DNA of 64,000 nt from assembly GCF_002505485.1 (NCBI RefSeq), contig NZ_DAVG01000082.1:13419-77418 (forward strand). Reading direction: 5' to 3'. Below the pieces are notes generated by a model. It worked only from the letters and a program-made list of their open reading frames with translations, did not search any database and was not told the origin of the DNA. The position numbers and the translations under genes were made by a program. The DNA is from Methanosarcina sp. UBA5 (lineage in GTDB: Archaea; Halobacteriota; Methanosarcinia; Methanosarcinales; Methanosarcinaceae). Below, in pieces: positions 34,416 through 42,952 of this stretch; within the stretch, counting starts at the first letter, position 1; every line of letters begins with the position of its first letter.

Positions 34416-34453
34416 ATGAGCAGCTGTTCATATATTAACATATTATTATGAAC
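34416..34453. promoter_or_regulatory. Candidate ArsR operator
   Basis: ATGAGCAGCTGTTCAT (34416-34431) is one mismatch from a perfect 16-bp palindrome, and GTTCATA (34426-34432) pairs with TATGAAC (34447-34453). The sites overlap the TATA-like region upstream of the arsR start at 34325, a place where binding would block initiation. Confidence 0.5.
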
Positions 34454-34515
34454 TGTGTCATATAAGAAAGTTATCAGAGCCTTCGTTCTCTATAATAAGT
34501 TTCTTTATGTCGTAT

Positions 34516-35289
34516 TCAAAGAACCAAAACGAGAATGATAAAAAGTGCAAGGATAAAAAGGGCTTTCCAGTCACTTTTCTGCATGGAAAGTTCATGTATT
34601 GAGGTCCGCCTGCTGCCCTGGTAGCCCCTACTCTCCATTGCGAGAGCCAGTTCTTCCGCATCCCTGATTACGCCTCTTAGTAGGGGAATTGCAAGGGCGG
34701 GAACCGAGTGGAACGGATTTTTTACGAAGTCTATCCCTCTTGCCGCCTGAGCTGCTTTTGTCCGCTCTACTCTCTCGAACAGAAGGGGAAGAAACGCTAT
34801 AGAGATATTCATCATCGTAGCAAGCTCAAAAGAGCTGACTCCCAACCAGCGCAGCGGTAAAGGCCTTAGCATCCTTTCTATGCCGCAAGTAATTGCAGAA
34901 GGATCGGTACTGGCTGTCAGGAGGGCTGCAAAAAGCAAAAGGAGTATAAATCGGGCAGCAAGTTTGAACCCTTTTTCCAGCCCTTCCAGACTCGGCTTCA
35001 AAACCCAGTAAGAGGCAAGGGCTCTTCCATCGGTAAAAAATAGCTGCGTAAGAAAGATAAAAAATATAAACAGCATCATAGGCCTTACTGCTCTGAAAAA
35101 CACTTTCATTGGCAGTCCTGAAAGTAAAGCGAGGGCAAAGAAAAACACGAAAAGAGCCACTATTCCTGCAAAATTATCGATCCTGAACGTCAGAACTCCG
35201 AGCAGCATTACGGCTGCAATTTTTGTCCTGGGGTCAAGTTTGTGGAGAAGGGAAGCCCCAGGCACGTAACTGAACACAGGTTCCTGCAT
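34516..35289 (-). CDS. ECF transporter T-component (biotin-type module)
   Basis: A 257-residue membrane protein, CbiQ/EcfT family, beginning YVPGASLLHKLDPRTKI. The two coupling motifs that dock onto the ATPases are visible as AAQAARGIDF and AMESRGYQG. GAGGGAAT precedes the ATG. Last gene of a leftward bioY-ecfA-ecfA-ecfT unit, a complete ECF importer, most likely for biotin. Confidence 0.88.
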   Translation of the reverse strand: MQEPVFSYVPGASLLHKLDPRTKIAAVMLLGVLTFRIDNFAGIVALFVFFFALALLSGLPMKVFFRAVRPMMLFIFFIFLTQLFFTDGRALASYWVLKPSLEGLEKGFKLAARFILLLLFAALLTASTDPSAITCGIERMLRPLPLRWLGVSSFELATMMNISIAFLPLLFERVERTKAAQAARGIDFVKNPFHSVPALAIPLLRGVIRDAEELALAMESRGYQGSRRTSIHELSMQKSDWKALFILALFIILVLVL

Positions 35290-35378
35290 ATTCCCTCGCG
35301 TTTGTCTTTGTAAAGTAGTTTCAAGGAGTTTTTGGAGCTTCCTGTTTTAGTTCCTTTCCGTTTTAATTACCTTCAGCT

Positions 35379-36215
35379 TTAATTTTCACTATTTTCTTTT
35401 CCAAGAATCGATTTTAGTCTCAGAATCTCTTCAAGAGCGTCTTCAACCGTGAAGACTGCAAGGTTTACCGGCATTCCTCTTGCTCTGAGTTCTTTCATCA
35501 TGGAAGCTATAGGTGGAAGAGGCTCGCATCCTTTTTCGAGGTAGCTTTCCCGGCTCCCCTGAAAAGCTATTCTTCCTTCCCTTATGAGAACTATTCTTTC
35601 CAGTAAGGGGAAGAACCCTTTAAGATTATGGGTTACAGTTACGACCGCAGTTCCCTTCTCTTTAATTCTTTTAAGTGTCTCAAGAATTTCTTTTTTCCCA
35701 GACGGGTCAAGCCCTGTTATGGGTTCATCGAGTACCAGATAGTCCGGCCTGAGGGCAAGAGCGCTTGCAAGAGCAACTCTTTGCATTTCTCCTCCACTCA
35801 AGCTGAAAGGATCTCGAGAAAGCTCGGTCTGGTCAAGAGAGACAGCTTCAATTGCCTCGTATACCCTCTCCTCTGTTTCTTTTTTTGAATGCCCAAAATT
35901 TAGGAGCCCGAAAGCTATTTCCTCATATACGGTCTTGCAAAAGAGCTGGTCAGCAGCCTGTTGAAAAACCATCCCTATCCTGCGTTTCGCCTCTCTTAAA
36001 GAAGGATCAAGCCCGTCCACGCGAACGGTTCCGGTTTCGGGTTTTAAAACCCCATTGAAAAGTTTTGTTAAAGTAGATTTTCCTGCACCTTTTTCTCCCA
36101 ATATTCCCACGAACTCTCCTTTTTCTATCCGCAGGTTGACATCCCTTAAAGCGGATGTTTCGAGAGGAGTCTTTCTGGAATAGGAAAAACTTACGTTTTC
36201 AAGAATAATCGGCAT
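35379..36215 (-). CDS. ECF transporter ATP-binding protein, second subunit
   Basis: A 278-residue ABC ATPase: Walker A GEKGAGKST, Q-loop FQQAADQ, signature LSGGEMQR, Walker B LVLDEPITGLDP, switch VTHN. Its start overlaps the preceding ATPase gene by 25 bases, indicating coupled expression and heterodimer formation (EcfA-EcfA'). Confidence 0.9.
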   Translation of the reverse strand: MPIILENVSFSYSRKTPLETSALRDVNLRIEKGEFVGILGEKGAGKSTLTKLFNGVLKPETGTVRVDGLDPSLREAKRRIGMVFQQAADQLFCKTVYEEIAFGLLNFGHSKKETEERVYEAIEAVSLDQTELSRDPFSLSGGEMQRVALASALALRPDYLVLDEPITGLDPSGKKEILETLKRIKEKGTAVVTVTHNLKGFFPLLERIVLIREGRIAFQGSRESYLEKGCEPLPPIASMMKELRARGMPVNLAVFTVEDALEEILRLKSILGKENSEN

Positions 36216-37015
36216 ATTTCCTCTGCAAAGCTCTGGGGGGTAGAGGTTTTTTCCCAGGGAATTACTATTCCGTGCATTTTCAGATTCTCGGCAAGCTCAA
36301 TCAGGGAAGGCAGGGAAAGCCCAAGGGTCTGGAGGGAAACATCGGAAAAAACACTCTCTGGATCTCCTTCAAGCCTCATTTTCCCTTTTTCCATGATAAG
36401 GATTCTATCTGCGTCATGAAGTTCTTCGAGATTGTGAGTAATATATACAATAGTTTTTCCTTTTCTGTGCAGTTTTTTTATGGTTTCAAGGACAGCTATT
36501 CCGGATTTCGGGTCAAGCATGGAAGTTACCTCATCAAAGATAAGGCATTCAGGCCTCATTGCAAGAACTCCTGCCAGGGCTACACACTGTCCCTGTCCTC
36601 CACTCAGGGCTTTTGGAGAACGGTGCCTGTACTTTTCAAGCCCGGTTTCGGCAAGCGCCAGATCAACACACTTTCTGATTTCCACGGGGGGAAGGCAAAG
36701 ATTCTCTGGACCGAAAGCCAGATCTTCTTCGACTGTCCTGCCCACAAATTGAGTTTCAGGATTCTGGAACACGATACCTACGAGCTTACGGATTCCTGAA
36801 AGTTTTGAGGGATCACGGGTGTCCATTTCCCTTATCATCACCCTGCCAGTCTGGGGTTTCAGGAGTCCGCTGAGCTGAAGGGCAAGTGTAGATTTCCCGC
36901 TGCCGTTTTTTCCTATTACTCCTATAAATTCCCCTTTTTTTATAACCAGGTTCAGATCCTCAAGTGCAGGGGTACCATCAGGATAACTGTAACTTACTTT
37001 TTCAAGCCTGATCAT
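36191..37015 (-). CDS. ECF transporter ATP-binding protein, first subunit
   Basis: A 274-residue ABC ATPase: Walker A GKNGSGKST, Q-loop FQNPETQ, signature LSGGQGQC, Walker B LIFDEVTSMLDP, switch ITHN. In the Walker B region the usual proline after DE is Val, a change typical of one of the two ECF ATPases. 100 bp downstream of bioY. Confidence 0.9.
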   Translation of the reverse strand: MIRLEKVSYSYPDGTPALEDLNLVIKKGEFIGVIGKNGSGKSTLALQLSGLLKPQTGRVMIREMDTRDPSKLSGIRKLVGIVFQNPETQFVGRTVEEDLAFGPENLCLPPVEIRKCVDLALAETGLEKYRHRSPKALSGGQGQCVALAGVLAMRPECLIFDEVTSMLDPKSGIAVLETIKKLHRKGKTIVYITHNLEELHDADRILIMEKGKMRLEGDPESVFSDVSLQTLGLSLPSLIELAENLKMHGIVIPWEKTSTPQSFAEEICRLFLKT

Positions 37016-37115
37016 GCTTAATCAAAATTTTAGTTATTCATTTTAAATTCTCTGGAGAATTCAAGTCTCTTCTTTAATTTCGGCTTTTTCTAGAAAAATT
37101 AGAAGTGAAGTAGCT

Positions 37116-37673
37116 TTAGAGCTCATGGGTTGAAGCAATATATGCGGCAACTGCAGTTTTTACGATTTCTCCGGGCAGAAAAGGAATGACACCAAGAGCA
37201 AGGGCTGCTCCAGGCCCGATCTCAAACATCAATCGAATAAACCCGCAAGCATAGATAACCAGGACTCCTGCGCTCATATTAAGGGCATTAGTAAAGAAGC
37301 TGGATTTATCAGCGTTTTCAACTTTCTCGGAAAGCTTTCCTACAGTATAAGCCGCCAGAATGAAACCAATTATGTACCCACCCGTAGATCCAAAAAGTAC
37401 ACCCATTCCGGAACTACCTCCTGCAAATACAGGAAGTCCTGCAATACCAAGCAGGGTATATACTATTATGCTCAAGCCTCCCCATTTGCTTTTCAACATG
37501 CTTCCTGCAAGCAGGACAAAGAAAACCTGCAATGTAACAGGGACGGGGGAGAAAGGTATAGGAATCTGTATGTAAGCTCCTGCGGCAGTCAGGGCTGCAA
37601 AAAGAGATGCGAAAACCATCATCCTTAGTTCAGGAGTATTAGTAGAGTAGAACTCGTTGTTTTTTATATGCAC
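37116..37673 (-). CDS. bioY: Biotin ECF transporter substrate-specificity component
   Basis: A 185-residue membrane protein with six helices: family motifs AAGAYIQIPIPFSPVPVTLQ, then VYTLLGIAGLPVFAGG and GGYIIGFILAAY. It confers biotin specificity on the ECF module encoded just downstream. The start is GTG at 37673 with AAGAGGAAA upstream. A BirA-like operator lies about 235 bp upstream. Confidence 0.9.
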   Translation of the reverse strand: MHIKNNEFYSTNTPELRMMVFASLFAALTAAGAYIQIPIPFSPVPVTLQVFFVLLAGSMLKSKWGGLSIIVYTLLGIAGLPVFAGGSSGMGVLFGSTGGYIIGFILAAYTVGKLSEKVENADKSSFFTNALNMSAGVLVIYACGFIRLMFEIGPGAALALGVIPFLPGEIVKTAVAAYIASTHEL

Positions 37674-37905
37674 ACTTTTTTCCTCTTATCAATTTTACAC
37701 GGTTTTTCCTTTTCTTTGCCTTTTTCAAACCTATTAGAGCTTTTTATGCCCCCTAAATTGGCAGGCAAGATAATCCGGTGCAAAATAAAGGCTATAATAG
37801 ATAATAGGGACTGAAATCCGCAGTAACCTTGTCAGCCTTATAGTGATACTTCACAAAGGTTAATTCCAATCCTGAAAGACATATAGCAATCGAAAATCTG
37901 GGGTA
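37674..37905. other. Leader region upstream of bioY
   Basis: A TATA-like TCTATTATAGCC near 37792 fits a promoter for bioY. CAAAGGTTAA at 37854 pairs perfectly with TTAACCTTTG at 37909. No gene. Confidence 0.35.
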
Positions 37906-37937
37906 TTGTTAACCTTTGGAGGATTAATGGTTTACAT
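37906..37937. promoter_or_regulatory. BirA-type biotin operator
   Basis: TTGTTAACC (37906-37914), a 14-bp spacer, then GGTTTACAT (37929-37937). This matches the classical TTGTAAACC-N(14-16)-GGTTTACAA BirA half-site pair with two changes. It lies upstream of bioY and also 164 bp before a tRNA gene. Confidence 0.55.
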
Positions 37938-38100
37938 AAGATTTAAAACTTTCCTGAAAGCCCTACTCTTGTTTCCAGGCGCACATTTCTCCCCTACCGA
38001 GCGATAATTTGATATACATCTTATACTGGTATTATGGATCACCTGAAATGCAAATTCAGCAGGTGGTTGAAAGATTGTATTTCTCGGGAAGCATTTTCGT

Positions 38101-38175
38101 GGGCGCGTGGCCTAGCCAGGATATGGCGGCAGCCTCCTAAGCTGTAAATCGGGGGTTCAAATCCCTTCGCGCCCG
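38101..38175 (+). tRNA. tRNA-Arg (CCU)
   Basis: Acceptor GGGCGCG pairs with CGCGCCC, discriminator G. Anticodon stem GCAGC/GCTGT (one G-T pair) closes loop CTCCTAA, giving anticodon CCT. T arm GGGGGTTCAAATCCC. No intron, no encoded CCA. Confidence 0.95.
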
Positions 38176-38481
38176 CTAATTTCATATAATCTGTATTTTT
38201 CTTAACCCGTATTCCTTTAACCTGTTTTTCTCAGTTTTCTTAAGAGATAAAAATATATTTTTGAAATTTAGGGCTTTCAAAAATAGAGGGTTTTATGGAT
38301 ATTCTGCCTGCTCAGAAGAACCAGATATTTCTGAGTAACTGGGTGCACTCGTGCAAACAATAGAAACTTTTTAGTTAAAAAGTAAGTATCTCATAGCAGC
38401 ACACAGTAAGGATTTATTAATCATAACCTAGTGCATTCTATTTTATTAGAAAACAAAATTCTAACCCAGAGGAAACACGAA
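38176..38481. other. Intergenic region, nothing recognised
   Basis: AT-rich DNA after the tRNA; a run of T after 38190 may terminate it. No gene. Confidence 0.35.
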
Positions 38482-38937
38482 TTGATCAGGAAAGCCAGAG
38501 TAGATGACGTAGTTGTAATGAAACAAATCATCAATTCTTATTCGAAGGAAGAGCTAATGCTCGCCCGTTCGCTGAGTGAGATGTACGAGAATATCAGGGA
38601 TTATTACGTCTGTGAGATTGATGGAGAAGTTGTGGGTTGCTGTGCCCTGCATGTAGTGTGGGAAGACCTTGCAGAGATACTTGCCCTTGCCGTGAACCCA
38701 GTTTGTGCAAGGAAAGGAATAGGTACAAAGCTTGTCTCAGCCTGCCTTGAGGATGCTGAAAACCTTGGTATGAAAGAAGTTTTTGCACTTACTTACGTGC
38801 CTGGCTTTTTCGAGACCCTGGGCTTTAAGATTGTGGATAAGAATAGCCTTCCCAGAAAAATATGGTCCGGCTGTTTGAGATGCCCTAAGTTTCCGGATTG
38901 TAACGAAATTGCTGTTCTGAAGTCGATTAATTCTTGA
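38482..38937 (+). CDS. GNAT-family N-acetyltransferase (ArgA-like)
   Basis: About 151 residues starting IRKARVDDVVVMKQIINSY at a TTG with GAGGA seven bases upstream; the longer in-frame GTG at 38431 has no such site. GNAT features: EILALAVNPVCARKGIGTKL (acetyl-CoA loop, R-x-x-G-x-G/A pattern) and TYVPGFFETLGFKIV. The Cys-containing tail CLRCPKFPDCNE resembles the ArgA-type glutamate N-acetyltransferases of archaea and some bacteria, so a role in arginine synthesis is possible. Confidence 0.82.
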   Translation: MIRKARVDDVVVMKQIINSYSKEELMLARSLSEMYENIRDYYVCEIDGEVVGCCALHVVWEDLAEILALAVNPVCARKGIGTKLVSACLEDAENLGMKEVFALTYVPGFFETLGFKIVDKNSLPRKIWSGCLRCPKFPDCNEIAVLKSINS

Positions 38938-39088
38938 ATCGCTTCTGAAATCCTTCTCTGAGATTCCACGTTTCTATTTTTTTGAAGTTAAGACTTTAAA
39001 TTCGAAATTATAAGATTTTGATTTGCAGCATTGAAAATAAATACAAATAGCTAAAGATCAAAAATTATTTATTCAGGCGGTTACATTT

Positions 39089-39102
39089 TTAGGGTATCCT
39101 AA
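39089..39102. promoter_or_regulatory. DtxR-like iron box before the regulator gene
   Basis: TTAGGGTATCCTAA, with arms TTAGG/CCTAA around GTAT, resembles DtxR/IdeR boxes (TTAGGTTAGCCTAA). It lies ten bases before the ATG at 39112, downstream of a TATA-like AAATTATTTA at 39062, so bound regulator would block transcription. Confidence 0.6.
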
Positions 39103-39111
39103 TTATCAGAT

Positions 39112-39810
39112 ATGGAGTCAGGTACACGCTGGCGAGATGATGTAATGCCTATAGATCGATTTGAAGAATATCTTGAAACTATCCTCTACCTCATTAGAAA
39201 GAATCAGAGCCCTGCAAAAACCAAACAGATCTCTGAAGAACTAAATGTATCTCCGCCAAGCGTGACGGAAATGATAAAAAAGTTATGTTCTTCGGGACTT
39301 GTAGAATATACACCTTATCAGGGAGTTGAATTGACAGAAAAAGGAACTGACCAGGCTATCAGGATCAAAAGGAAACACCAGGTACTTGAAACGTTCCTGG
39401 TTGATGTCCTTGATTTCGATAGGAAGGAGGCTCATAAAGAAGCCTGCGAACTTGAGCATGCAGTCTCGGATGCCGTACTTGAAAAAATCTATGAACTTCT
39501 AGGAAGCCCCGAATATTGCCCTGATGGAAACCCTATCAACATTGATAAAAATAACATCAGACTAGAGGAAGAATTTATCCCACTAGATGAAATGGAAGAA
39601 GGAAGTTCGGGCAAAGTTGTTCGGGTAACCCTTCCAAGAGAGACGAAAGAGCGCTTAACCTCTCTTGGTATTCTAACAGGCGAAGATATTGAAATCAGGC
39701 GCAAGCAAAAACAGGGCTGTATCTCGGTTATGGTGGTAGGATCAGAAATCGCTCTCGGAAAGGACATTGCAAAGAAGATATTCATAGCTCCGAAAAGCAA
39801 AAGCGTGTAA
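39112..39810 (+). CDS. DtxR/MntR-family metal-dependent regulator with C-terminal FeoA/SH3-like domain
   Basis: A 232-residue protein. The winged helix is near residues 15-75 (YLETILYLIRKNQSPAKTKQ, VSPPSVTEMIKKLCSSGLVE), the metal-binding dimerisation region follows (HKEACELEHAVSDAVLEKI, with His/Glu/Cys ligands), and residues about 155-228 are a FeoA-type SH3 domain. It is 48 bp upstream of feoB, and no separate feoA is present. It probably represses feoB and itself when Fe(II) is plentiful. ATG 39112; an ATG at 39145 (MPIDRF) is an alternative. Confidence 0.88.
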   Translation: MESGTRWRDDVMPIDRFEEYLETILYLIRKNQSPAKTKQISEELNVSPPSVTEMIKKLCSSGLVEYTPYQGVELTEKGTDQAIRIKRKHQVLETFLVDVLDFDRKEAHKEACELEHAVSDAVLEKIYELLGSPEYCPDGNPINIDKNNIRLEEEFIPLDEMEEGSSGKVVRVTLPRETKERLTSLGILTGEDIEIRRKQKQGCISVMVVGSEIALGKDIAKKIFIAPKSKSV

Positions 39811-39858
39811 AAGCGAAGAGAAGGCATATAACTGACATCGAACAGAAAAACCGGAGAC

Positions 39859-41838
39859 GTGATAGGGATTTCCAGCTCATGCTGTAATTCCGAAAGTGGA
39901 AGTAAGAGCAAAACTCCTTATGATTTGACAATTGCTTTCATAGGAAATCCAAGCGTTGGAAAAAGCGTTTTCTTCAGTAGACTTACCGGAGTAGGTGTCG
40001 AGGTTTCGAATTATCCTGGGACGACAATTGCGCTTAAAAGGGGAATTGTAAAGGCTCGGGGAAAAACTATTGAAGTAGTTGACTTACCAGGCATCTATTC
40101 TCTTGGAGTCACAAACGAAGATGAGAAAGTTACCAAGAGATTTCTGATTGAGGACCATCCAGATATAATTATCAATGTCCTTGATGCAAGCAGGCTTGAG
40201 AGAAACCTGTACCTGACTCTACAGCTCCTGGAACTCGATATTCCTATGGTCGTTGCGTTAAATCAAATGGATCTGGCTGCAGACCTTGGGTTTCTCGTTG
40301 ATACGGAAGGGCTATCCGAATTGCTTGGCCTTCCTGTAGTGCCAACGGTTGCAACCTGGGGGGTAGGGCTTGATGAGGTAATGCTTGTAGCTCTTGCAGA
40401 ACAGGGTAAAACCCAGGAGCATCACAGGGTAAAGTACAGCAAGTGGATCCAGCAAGCCCTTTACAGCCTGAACTATGCTTTTCCAAAAATCTCTCCAAGC
40501 GTAAAGGTTGCAGCTCTGCTAAATGATGCCGAGTTTGTAGAACTCTGCTGTATGCCGCCTGAGGCTGATGCCCTGCTCTCTTCTGCCAGGCGGCTAAGAC
40601 AGAATCTGGAGATGGAACAGGGGATTTCGGTACCTGATACGGTTGCAAGAGATCTCTATGGGGAAGCCGGATATCTCGTGGACAGCGTGGTTTCAAGGTT
40701 TGAACCTAAAAAAAAATTAAGGGATAGAATAGATGCCATCCTTACTTCCCCTAATTTCGGAATTGCAGTGCTCGTATCTGCCCTGCTCGTTACTTTCCTT
40801 CTTGTTTTCAGAGTAGGAGGCTTCCTTGAGACCTTGATTGTAAATGAAATTTTTGAGCCTCACGTGATCCTGCCTGCCGAAGCCGCAACCTCAGGCATGC
40901 CACCTATCCTGAAAAACCTGATCGTGTATTCTCTTCGGGGAGTAGAGGCCGGATTTGCAATTGCAATTCCGTATATTGCAGTCTTTTACGCCATTCTTTC
41001 CGTATTTGAGGATTCGGGTTATCTTACTAGGGCAGCTTTTCTGCTGGACAATCTTACGCATAAGCTTGGGCTTCACGGAAGAGCCGTGATACCGCTGGTT
41101 CTCGGCTTTGGCTGCAATGTCCCTGCAATTATGGCAGTGCATTCCCTTGGCACGCGGCGGGAAAAGAGGATAGCTTCCCTACTTATATCTTTAATTCCCT
41201 GCTCTGCGCGGACCGTTATTATCCTGGGGCTTGTTGGAACTTTCGTAGGTTTCTGGCCTGCGGTTTCAATCTATGTTCTGGAGATTTTCATTATTGCCGG
41301 TATGGGCTTGATTCTGGGAAAGAGTCTGCCAGGTCAGAGGAGCGGCTTCATCATGGAAATGACCCCTCTCAGAAAGCCGGAACTGAAATCTACCCTCAAA
41401 AAAACCTGGATGAAGAGCAGGGAGTTCCTGTACATTGCTTTTCCGCTTCTACTTGTTGGAAGCGCTTTTCTGGGGGTTGCCGATGCTCTGGGCCTTCTTT
41501 CAATCTTCCAGGACTTTGTAGAACCTATATCCGTGGGCCTGCTGGGCCTTCCGGCATTTGCAGCTACTGCCCTGGTTTTTGGGATTCTCCGAAAGGAAAT
41601 GGCGCTTCAGATTCTTGCCGTACTTGCAGGTACAGCCAATTTTGCAGCTGTAATGACACCTATCCAGATGTACCAATTTGCTGTAATTACGACCATCTAT
41701 ATGCCGTGTGTAGCAACGATTGCAGTACTAAAGCACGAACTCGGAACAAAGGATACGGCTTTGATAGTTATTTTCACCATACTGCTGGCTCTTGGGATGG
41801 GTATCCTGATTCGGATTTTTGGGCCTTCTTTTCTTTGA
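39859..41838 (+). CDS. feoB: Ferrous iron transporter FeoB
   Basis: A 659-residue Fe(II) permease. The N-terminal G domain has GNPSVGKS, VSNYPGTT, DLPG and NQMD; a GDI-like helical region follows, then the membrane domain with duplicated gate segments (DSGYLTRAAFLLDNLTHKLG and GFGCNVPAIMAVHSLGTRRE). Start GTG at 39859 with CGGAGA upstream. The cytosolic N-terminus carries a CC pair. Operonic with the DtxR-type regulator. Confidence 0.93.
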   Translation: MIGISSSCCNSESGSKSKTPYDLTIAFIGNPSVGKSVFFSRLTGVGVEVSNYPGTTIALKRGIVKARGKTIEVVDLPGIYSLGVTNEDEKVTKRFLIEDHPDIIINVLDASRLERNLYLTLQLLELDIPMVVALNQMDLAADLGFLVDTEGLSELLGLPVVPTVATWGVGLDEVMLVALAEQGKTQEHHRVKYSKWIQQALYSLNYAFPKISPSVKVAALLNDAEFVELCCMPPEADALLSSARRLRQNLEMEQGISVPDTVARDLYGEAGYLVDSVVSRFEPKKKLRDRIDAILTSPNFGIAVLVSALLVTFLLVFRVGGFLETLIVNEIFEPHVILPAEAATSGMPPILKNLIVYSLRGVEAGFAIAIPYIAVFYAILSVFEDSGYLTRAAFLLDNLTHKLGLHGRAVIPLVLGFGCNVPAIMAVHSLGTRREKRIASLLISLIPCSARTVIILGLVGTFVGFWPAVSIYVLEIFIIAGMGLILGKSLPGQRSGFIMEMTPLRKPELKSTLKKTWMKSREFLYIAFPLLLVGSAFLGVADALGLLSIFQDFVEPISVGLLGLPAFAATALVFGILRKEMALQILAVLAGTANFAAVMTPIQMYQFAVITTIYMPCVATIAVLKHELGTKDTALIVIFTILLALGMGILIRIFGPSFL

Positions 41839-42058
41839 TTTCTTTTTCCTGTTTTTATACTCTATTGCAGATTTTCTTGCCCTGACTTGCCTCAAAAAGT
41901 AACTATCTTTTTTTAAGGTCATCTGGATCATTATATGAAAGGCAAGTTTCTTTATGTCAGGCATAACATTTATATATTGATAAGGTTGTTTTGTTCTTTT
42001 CAAAATATTCTGCCTTTACCGCAAATTATTAATATTTGATACATCGTGTTTACTCCCG
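41839..42058. other. Spacer after feoB
   Basis: A TATA-like ATTTATATATTG at about 41970 could drive the small ORF that follows. Otherwise nothing. Confidence 0.3.
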
Positions 42059-42298
42059 ATGACCCGAATTACCACTCACTTACACAAAAACGTGTTGAGT
42101 GTTATTATGGATATAATTGAAATGGATCATTTCCGCGAGCCTGAACTTGACGAGGTTCAACTTTTCCTTGAAACCGCAGGAACTCACGGTTCCGTTGTTG
42201 ATCAAACTGCTGCGGAAATGGACTGTACCTCCTCCAAAATCCAATCAAGGGAGAGTGTACTGGTCGATTTTGAGGGCTCCATTTCATCCATTAACTAA
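42059..42298 (+). CDS. Possible small acidic protein
   Basis: A 79-codon ORF, or about 63 codons from an internal ATG (MDIIEMDHFREPELDEVQLF). Base composition is more GC-rich and codon-like than the AT-rich surroundings, and a TATA-like element lies about 85 bp upstream. No ribosome binding site or family is recognised. Confidence 0.3.
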   Translation: MTRITTHLHKNVLSVIMDIIEMDHFREPELDEVQLFLETAGTHGSVVDQTAAEMDCTSSKIQSRESVLVDFEGSISSIN

Positions 42299-42952
42299 CA
42301 CTTCATTTCAAAAATTTTACCCCCTTCTTGAAATCCAACTCTTTAACTCCTTATGTTTTAGAGTTAAGCTTGGGTTTCATTCCCCTATTTTGTAGTATTA
42401 TCGATCTTTTTATCTGGACTTGCCTGTGAATCTACCTGGGATTTGACTATTATTCTCGCTCGATTTGCTCAGGAATGAAAGATGTGCACAGGTATCTCTT
42501 ATTTATTGTTTTTTATAACGGATATATCGAAAATTATTTATCAAAATTCATATTCGATTTATTTCCCTTTGTTTCCTAATTCTCTTTTATTCCCTGATTC
42601 TCCTTTGTTCTGTAATTCCCTTTTATTTCCTCTGTTATTTTTCTGGAAGGCAATTTTCATTTCAGGAAACTTTTTCTTTCGACATTCCTGTATATCCAGC
42701 CCGATTTGCAGAATATTTCGACAAAGATAAAATAAAAAGATTTTTGTTCCTCTTTATTAAGAGTTATGTAAGGCAGGAAAAAACTATCGATTACCATATA
42801 TATTTAAAGTAAGATTACATGTACTTTGTATATATTATTCAAATTCCTATGATCTAATCAATTTAATTATAATTGCGCTGATCTGCCTTGTCACCAGAGA
42901 ATTCCAGGCAGTCAGGAAATCGGAACCCGAATTCATCATAAGAGGTACTTTT
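42299..42952. other. Pyrimidine-rich intergenic region with promoters for the condensin operon
   Basis: A C/T-rich tract at 42560-42640 (repeated TTTCCTAATTCTC/TTCCCTGATTCTC-like units). TATA elements CCATATATATTTAAAG (42794) and TTTGTATATATTATT (42823) precede the gene at 42953. No gene. Confidence 0.4.
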
